Part shown: in pieces, positions 49,601 to 58,600 of the stretch
How the letters are laid out: the number at the start of each line of letters is the position of its first letter
Position numbering within the stretch: the first letter of the stretch is position 1
NCBI RefSeq assembly: GCF_002288925.2
Contig: NW_022098043.1
Span: 8,640,761 to 8,704,760 of the forward strand
Reading direction: 5' to 3'
Length of the DNA stretch: 64,000 nt
Source of the DNA: Delphinapterus leucas
Lineage: Eukaryota; Chordata; Mammalia; Artiodactyla; Monodontidae
Made by a program: the position numbers and the translations under genes
The notes under the pieces: generated by a model
The model's database searches: none
What the model was told of the DNA's origin: nothing
The model's input: the letters and a program-made list of their open reading frames with translations, nothing else

Positions 49601-52600
49601 CTGAGCGCTCACGTGTGTGAGCACTGGGTACACGATGTGCCATCTCTGTGCACGCTCCTGCCCGCCCCGGAAGGTAGGTTACAGCGAGGAGACTGAGGCT
49701 CAGAGGGGTCAAGCAACTTGCCCAAGGTCACACAGCTGGTAACTGACAGGGTGGGACTGGCTCTGTGTGGTCCAGAGGTTGGGCTCGTGGCCCACCCCAG
49801 GCAAAAGAGACAGATGCTGGGCGCAGAGGGTCTGGAATGCCAGCAAAGGCCCTGTGGTTTGCTTAGCACAGTTTTGAGGATGTGGAACCTTCTAACACAT
49901 GTTCCTGTCCTGCCCCTACATGTGTATGAATAAGTACATTTAGCATTGTAAGTAGAGTGTTGTCATGTTTAAGACGGATCATTGGGAAGGAACAATCCTG
50001 ACTTTGCTCCTTTGCTTTCTATGTCAGAACCGTATAGGGGCCTCCCTCACACCCCATATTGGATGCATGTAAGCCTCACGATTAGTTAATAAAACAACTT
50101 GAGTCAGTCTCCTTTCTTCTCCCCTAGCCATCATTCTGAGGGACAGTGTTTCTTGGGCCTTCAGTATTAGGATAACCCTTGCGACATGCAAACATTGCTC
50201 TCTGGCAGTTAGGGAATTTTCTAGAAGAGAAGGCCTGTGGGTAGTGGAGAGTCAAGGTTGGCTTCTGAGAGGAGAGGGCCATGGTCGGATGAGAGTTGAA
50301 GACCCCAGTGGCTGGAGAGAGGTGAGGCCAGGAGCGAGGAGGAGGCCGTTCCTTTTGTCCGTGGGGGGCTGGGCGGGGAGTTGCCTGATCTCAGGGCTGG
50401 AACAGAAGGGATGGGTTTTGGGGGAGTGGGGAGTAGGGGCAGGTAGTACAAATCTGCAGGATTCCGTGATAAGTTGGCCATGGCGGGAAGGGAGGCCTAG
50501 GACGTGGCTTTGCTGGCTTCTGCTCGAGGGACCTGGTGGACGATTCAGAGAAGGAGTCACAGGCTGATGAGCTCAGGGTGGGGCACAGCAGGAAGGTCTG
50601 TTGAGAGCCCCTCAATTCTGGACCCCAGCCTTCTAGAGGCTTCCAGGGTGGTAACCACACAGGCACCCATGTGGCCAGAGATCCCAGAGGGTCAGGCCTG
50701 GAGAGCCCACAACACCCTGGGTCCCAGACAGCTTTGGGGCCTCGCCTGTGGGCACAGAGGGTCACACGGGCAGGCTGGGGGCTCCTGACCCTCAGCACAT
50801 TCCCCTGCACACACGGGGAGGGAGGGCCCTTCTTTCACACAAGCGCACAAAAACGATGGGCTCAAATGGCCCTGCAACCGGAGTTGGACTCGGTCTAAAC
50901 AAAAGACGCCCAGTGTGCTAAGTGGGGTCTCAGCCCTGGAGGCAGAGGGGGAACAAAGGGGTCCATGTGCATGGACTTGCCGAGGGAGGGGCCCAGCTTC
51001 ACCCCGGACAGGGCACAGGGGTTCGAGGGGCAAGGCTGTCCCGTGGACCCCACACACCACGTCTCCCGTGGACAGTGCTCGGTGTACCTGAAGAATCGGG
51101 CCACAGAGTGTCCGGGGTTATCTCCTTGCCAGAGTGCAGGGTTTATGTCTGGATGGGGGGCAGGGGGCAGGGCGTGGTGTTCAGAGCAGCCATGAGAGTG
51201 GAGGAGTGTTCCAGGGGTGTGACCTGCCTCGAGGGGCCGCGCTCACCTCTTAGGTGGCTGAGGGCAGGGAGAGCTGCAGGCTGGGCCAGGCCTGTCTCAG
51301 AAAGCACAGCTGGTCCCTCCGGCTCAAAGACAGATGGGGGCCCAGACCCAGAGTTCCAAGCCACAGAGCATGGTGGCCCCAGCTCCCCGTGATCCTCTCC
51401 CCCCAGGCAGACGCCCTGCTGCCTTTCTTTCGTCTCCCAGGGAGCCCTGGACCAGCCTCCACCCCCCACCCTGGGAACTGGAAACCCTCCCCAGCTGAGA
51501 GCAGCTCACCCAGCCACATGCAGACTGTGGAGAACTTCATCCAGCTTCCTCATTCACTCACTCAACAGATATTCATCTATTGCCCACCAGGCCAGCGCTG
51601 TTCTCTACTCTGGGGGCCCAGCAGGAAACAAAGCAGCCTCCCTGGAGCCGCCACGCCCTGGGCAATGCTCCCGAAATGCTAGTGGCTGCAGCTCCCACCA
51701 TCATACACGGGTGCAGTGGGGCCCTGGTTTCCCACAGAAGCTCCCGCCCCACCAGGCTCCCCCGGGGCGAGGCAGGGCCCTCCTGAGGCTGACGTCCACC
51801 CCTTCTCACTCCGTCCTCTCTGCCCACAGTGGGGACTGGCTTTTGAGCTTTGTCTACCGCACGTCCTCCGTGAAGCTCCGAGTGGCCGGCCTACAGCCCG
51901 TGCTGCTGCAGGACAAGAGGGTTGAGAACGTGGACCTGTCCTCCATGGTGAGTATCACCTGTCTCTCCTGGGGCTGGAGGGGTGGGCACTTCGTTACTCC
52001 AGCCCAGCAACCCAGGTCCCAGGGACACTGGCCCGGGCTCAGTCCACCCCAGAGGAGGGAGGTCATGAGAATTCACTTGGGAAGAGGTAACTCCTGTTCA
52101 CGGGCACCATCCTTGTGCTGGGGCATTGTCCCCAGGCCTCTGGGGCGGGCACTATTATCCCCATGTCACAGATTAGGAAACTGAGACTTAGAAAAGTTCC
52201 CATCACACAACTAGCAACTAATAGCCTGGATTTGAACCTCCAGAGCCCATGCTCTTGCCCCTATATTACTGCCCTCCCACTACGCCTCCCCACTCCTCCT
52301 CCCACTGCCCCCACTCACTCCCCCAGCCGACATTACTAGTCAGGACAGTCTATTTCTCCTGGAGGAACGAAAACAACCAGAGGACACAAGTGGAGGCCTT
52401 CAGGCTGGACCAGAGCAGAAGCACCCAATTTCCAGGCTGTGAAACCGTGGAATACAGAGCAGGGAAATTGTGTTCCCAGATCCCCCACCTTGGAATCATC
52501 TGGAGAGTTTATTTAAAATGCAGATCCCAGAGCCCCACTGCCCAGACCTCCTAAATCAGTCTCTAGGAGTTGGAGCCTGAAAGTCTGCATTTTAAACATA

Positions 52601-55600
52601 CTCCCCAAGGATTCTTACACATCTCAGACTAGGCAGGGCAGACAATGAAAAGAATTCTTGCTGGGAATGGAATGCAATGCGAGGGAGCCCACCCCAGCAG
52701 CTACACAAACCTAATTTGAGTTTCTAGAGCCATCTTCTGGGCTTGAAGGAACCTCGTCCACCCACCACATGTCTGTCATAGGGAGTTAATAATAGCTTCA
52801 TGTGTGGACACTCGATGCCCAGCTCTGCCCTAAACCTTTTGCAGTATCCGTATCCCCACTGTACAGATGAGGACCCTGAGGCTTTGAGAGGCTGAGGGAC
52901 TTGCCCAGGGTCACAGAGCAGGGACAGGGCTGAGCAGGACTGAAGCCAGTGGGCATCGCCCCAGGTTGGGTAGATGTGAGAACCAGTGGGAGAGGTGCCA
53001 GCTGCCAGGAGGATGAGGATATACGGAGCTGAAGTTATGTCCCCAAGCAAACTCAGCCAGTGAAAATTCCCGGGTTGCAAGGTTCACGGGAACAGGAACT
53101 TTGTTTTCCAATTATTACATTGCCGGCTGCCATTTATCAAGTACCAAGCATTTCCTGAGCGTAACCCAATTTCCCCAGGTACCACATAAGTAATTTGAGC
53201 CAGCCGCACCATCCTACCTGAGAGCAGACAGTCCAGGCCCCTCCCTGGGCACCTGAAAACTCCCCTGGGGAGGGGCACCCCGGAGGACCCTGGCTTCTCC
53301 CTTCAGCTTCAACAGCAGCCTGGCCCAACGACACACACACACGCACACACACACACATGCACGCACGCACGCATGCACGCATGCGCACGCACACACGCAC
53401 GCACACACACGCATGCACACACGCAAGCACGCACACGCACGCACACACACTGCACCTCGTGGTAGGGGAAGCCGGGCACCCTGACCCACCCCCACCAGCA
53501 CAGCTAATGCTGGGTTGCATGCATATTGAAACTTGACTGAGGGTTGAAGAGAGCACAGGGGGATTCTAGCGCAAAAACTTAAAACCAGAACATTATCAGG
53601 CACTGCTGCCACTGAAGCTCGTGGGCCGTGACCTTGCCCCGAGGTCTCCTGGGCCTCCCACCCAGCCTGCCACCATGTCACTGTGGCCAATTTGTCCTGG
53701 CTTATATCTTCACTCCCCCAGACTCCCAGGGCCCTAGCTCACAGGTCCTGACCCACCAGACAACACGAGTGAAGCAGTCCCGGCCTTCCTGACCGGCAGC
53801 TTTGGGGGCTGGTATTGGTCCAAGAATAAGAAGAGTTTCTAGACTCATCCACCCATGAAACTTATCACTCCTAATTCAAGAGGCAGTCTTCCCAGGACAG
53901 ACATGAACTTCAAGCCCTAGAGCCATCTCCTTAGATCATCTTTATCCCTGATAGACTTGCTTCACGTGATGTCAATCTCACAGCAATCCCGTATAGTGGG
54001 TATTGGGCATCCCCAAGTCACAGACTGGAAAACTAAGGCTTGAGAGAATAGATTCAGTGTAGCCAGAGAGTCATAGATCTGGTCTCTGAAACCAGGTCCA
54101 GAGCCTGTGCTGTACACCTCCCTGTGGGAGTGAGGAAAGCTGGGTAACAAGACCAGGAAACAGCAGGACTCAGTGATGCCTCCTGGCCCATGTCCAGGGG
54201 TCTCTGTCCTGTTTGAGGGTCCCTATACCCTGATGGGGTGAAGGGGAGAAGTGACTTGATGCCTCACCACTCCAGGGGTCTTTCTGTGCCACAAGAATCA
54301 AATGTGAAAAGGAATGGCTGAACGTTCCTTTCAAATGAAAATTTCCTTTAAATGCTACAAAGCCCTTGAAAGATAGTTTCTGCCCTGGGAAGCCCCTGAA
54401 TGGGATACAGTGGGAAGAGCACAGCCTTTGGTGCCGGAGAGGCCTGGCTTAGAATCCGGGCTCTGCCACTGGTATACTGGCTGTGTGACCTTAGGCCAGT
54501 GACTGAACCTCTCTGTGCCTCGGTTTCCTCATCCTAGAAACAAGAGATATCACCTGTCTTCCAGGGCACATGCGAGATGGTTGGTGCACAGTAGGCCCTC
54601 GTTTAATGCTGGTTCCCACGTCTCCTGCCCCTGTGTCCACCTTCAGTTCTGCCTCTGGGACCACAGCTTCAGAGACTCCTCTCCCCACTCAGACTGCCTT
54701 CACGGCAGCTTCCCAGCTCCTGCCTAACAATAGCTCTTTATCGCATTAGGAGCACATCACAAAAAGCAGTGCTTTCCTCTTCTGGGTAATTAGAGGTAAT
54801 TAGCATTGCCTTTGTGCTGCCCTCCTCTTTTCCTTGAAAATTCTTGCTGGAAGAGAGGTTGCTGGCAAAAGAGTCCTCGTGACTGCTGTTGCGAAGCACT
54901 GGCTGCCCTGTGCTCGGAGCAGAAACCTACAGGACCTTCTACAGGAGAATTTCCTTCTCCCTGCCGGGCTGACGTGGGCAGAGCCCTCTGAGCGTCATCC
55001 CAGCGTCAGCCACGGGACACAAACGTGGTCTGCGGTGGCTCCTGATCTCAGGACAAGCCTGAACAGGAGTGAGCCAGGGGCAGGCCCTGTCGCAGGCAGA
55101 GGGCATCTCTGGTGAACGGAGCAGACAAAGGCCAGGCTGCCTGCCCACCTTTCAGGCTCTCCTGTGTGAGGACTGGGTTGCAGCGGGTGGGGGTTTCTGC
55201 CACCCCGGGGGCCACGTCACGAGGTTTCTTCTGGGGGCAGAGACCCAGCCCAGAGTCTCTGGAGTCTTGATGTCCCAAAAGAACGCCAGCTGGCTTCTAG
55301 AGCTTATTTAGCACAGGGCTTGGCACACAATAGACATTCAGGAATAATAACAACAATAGCCAGTGTGCCAGACACTGCTCTGCATGGTTTACAGACCTTA
55401 TGTCACTTGATCCCCATAGCTGTGCCATGAAGTAGGGATAATAACCCCATTGTACAGGTATAGAAACTGAGGCCGCAGGAAGGGACACTGCATGTGAGTG
55501 GCAGAGCCAGATGAACTAGGGAACCTACCTCAGAGCCTGGGCTCTTAACCAGCGCGTTCACACCGTCTGCATTCACGCACCTCTGTGGCTTCCAGTCAGT

Positions 55601-58600
55601 GACCTCCAACTCTAGGCCAATAAGCCTGTGACGTGTATTATCTCGTTGAATCCTCACAACCAGCCCACACGGTGTATGGTGTACGTATCTTTATTAGCCC
55701 CATCTTACAGAGGAGGAAACTGAGGCCCAAGAGGTAAAGGAGCCCCAGGGGGCCTGATAGGCTTGGGAATTGTTGACCAGGCAGAGACAGGTGGCAGCAG
55801 CTTTGGTTTGGGTAAGTCAAGGTGTCTTGCAAAGCAGGAAACCAGAAGCGCTGAGGCCCATTCATCCTGTGTGGATCTGGTTACCCTGAGCACCCACAGC
55901 GTACAGGGCTGTATGTGGGGAGTAGAGGTGAGTTAGAGGCGTGCACTTCCTCAGCTCACACGGTCTATCAGAACACAGACAGATGCAAGCAGATGAAGAC
56001 GATGGTGTGTAGTGAGTGCTGTTGCAGGGGAGCCCCAGGAAGGGTCCGTAACCAGCGTGGGAAGGTCAGGGAGGCTTCTCAGCACCAGGGACATCCAGCA
56101 TATCTGGACAGGTGGCAGATTTCCATCTAGACAGCCAGGGAGATGGTCTTGGGCTGAAATCTTTATCCAACATCAGCCACGCCAGAATGTTCCACCGCTC
56201 AGAAGGGATCCTTTTCCCATCCACCTCACTCCTGCTCTCCCATCCCTCTGGCTCCCTGTACAATTGGAACTCTGCCAGCCAGTTCTGCCTCTGGGTCTTT
56301 GCAGAATGGCAGATCAGGGACTAGGCTTGGCTGAGACCTGGACCAACTTGTAGCCAAGAAGGTCCAGAGCTCTGCATTCTAGGGCAGCTGCACAGTGGAA
56401 TTTCCATCTGGAATCAGCTGTAGCCAGTAGCCGTAAACACCTCCCTCCCTTCCTGTCCTGCCTGCCTCCACCCAGCCCGAGTACCAGCCCTTCACCAACA
56501 TTAAAAAGGTATAGGGAGGTCATCCTTGTTTGTCCCTGTGGGTCTAGGTTACTGCTGGCCCGAATTCAGATGTGATGGCTAGAGCTTCAGCAGCCGTTTT
56601 GGGTTCCTGAATGGATCTGCCTAGCTCACTCCCTACCTTCTATCCCTCCTTCCAAGAAAATTAAATTAAAAGGAACTCATATTTGTGGAACACCTACTGT
56701 GTACCAGGTGCTGTGCCTTGTGGTTTGTATTATTTCTTCCCACCAACCCCATGCGATGGGTATCACTAACCCTAATTGTGTAACGTCCCTATAAAAGTGT
56801 TTGGGGTCATATATGGAACAGAACAGTTCCCACAAAGTCCCAGGCCCTTGGGGCTCTCATAGCAGACATTCAAGGTATGAGGTGTCATGATCCTCATTTT
56901 ACAGACAGGGAAGCTGGGTCTCAGGACGTTGTACAGACTCACCCAGTTACTAGAAAGAGACAGAGCCAAGTCTGGAACCCCCGTGTCTCTGATTCCAAAC
57001 TTAGGTTCTTTCTAGTGCCGTGCAGCCACTAATGTCCACCCGCTATGGAAAGATGCTGCCCTACCTTGACCTCCACCCTGAACCCAGGGATCTGAAAAGC
57101 CTCTTCTGTGTGTATACATGTGTGTGTTTTCACTGAACACTCTTTAAAAGTGGTTGTAAAGAAAAGAACAAGAAGTAAGCAGGTAATGAGAAAATAACAA
57201 AACTGTACAGGGAATTGTCTTTTGTGTTCCTGCAAAGTCATTGGAATAACCCGGTGTGATTTGTGATTCGAATGGAAATGCAGGTGTTAGCAGCCGAGCC
57301 TTTGTGTTGCTTCCTAAGCTCCCCAGCACAAGCCTCCCCAGTGCTTTCCTGTCTCCTTTTTAGACAAAAACCTTCCTCTTCAGCCTTGAAGGACTGTTCT
57401 GTCTTGTGCTTGCCTTTGGCACTAAAGCAGGCCCCCTAGGCTGGCTGGGGAGAGCGCAAGGCTCCATCTCAGGGAGGAGATTTGAGCGAAGCAGCCTCTG
57501 CTCTCAGCGTCTCAAGCACAGCACACGGCTGTGCTTTTCACGTGCTGTGTGTCGTTAAGCAAACCACCACCCCTCTCTGGGTTTCTCTTTTCTCATCTGT
57601 AAAATGAAAATGATTTTTAAAGTCTTCCCCACCACACACCTGATCTTCTATGAAGTGAACAGGGCTGGATTCAGACCCCAGCTCTGACACCTGGGTGACC
57701 TTGGGCAGGTCACTTTACCTCTCTGCCTCAATTTCTTCACCTCCAATTAGCAGCCAGTACCTGTCAAAGGAGTATATTCAATAAACTCATTTCCTACAAT
57801 GTATTAAGGACCTACTGTGTGTCGACCATTGTCCATTTTCAGTTAGGCATCGGGCACTCCAATCACGCCCCTATTTTTCAGTCACTGATATGTGCCAACA
57901 CAAAAATGGGGGAGTCTCTCTTCTCTCAAGAAGGGGGTGGGCACTTCTGAGTTCTTGACCCTTGTCTTAGTGAAGGTTCCATCCATAATAAAGGCCCAGA
58001 TGAAGTGGCTTAAACACACAAGAGGTGATGCTGTCCCATAGGCAAAGGCTAGAAGAGGCAGTTCAGGGCTGGTGGCTCCATAGCTTTCAGGGGCCAAAAT
58101 TCCCTGTCTTGCTATTCTGCCATCCTTAGTGAGCCAACTCATGGCTCATGGTGGCTGCCACAGCTCTGGCCATCCTGTCTGAATTCCAGCCAGCAGGAAA
58201 GAGGAAATAGGGGTAAAAGCGAAGCACTCCCCCTTTTAAAGAGAATCCCAGGGAGCGCCGCATAACACTGCTGCTTCATCTCATTGGCCAGAACTCATCA
58301 CCGTAGTATGCTTGGCAACAAGGGAGGCTGGAGAATGTACCCAGCTATAAACTGGAGCTCTTATGACTAAGGGAAAGGGGGAGAGTGAATTGTAGAAAGT
58401 ACCTGACAATCTTTCTAGCCATAGTTCTATTTTAGATTTGGGGGCTTTGTCCTGGAGGAACCCTCACAGCAACGCTCTGATGTAACTACTCTTACTGTCC
58501 CCATTTTACAGCTGAGGCAAATGGAGGTCAGGGGCATACAGGGGCTTGTCCAAGGTCCCACAGCTGGTGATCCACAGAGCCTTCCACTGTAACCTAAAGC

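Larger units (their letters stand above)
44426..51829 (+). other. TMCO4 intron h/i (7.4 kb)
   Basis: Repeats: L2 minus near 44460-44580, MIR plus 45160-45340, MIR minus 45985-46150, the nested LINE/SINE block 46390-48131, MIR plus 48180-48375, MIR minus 48880-48980, L2 minus 49270-49510, MIR minus 49580-49760 and L2 minus 51545-51690. 50560-51540 seems single-copy and GC-rich. Confidence 0.65.
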
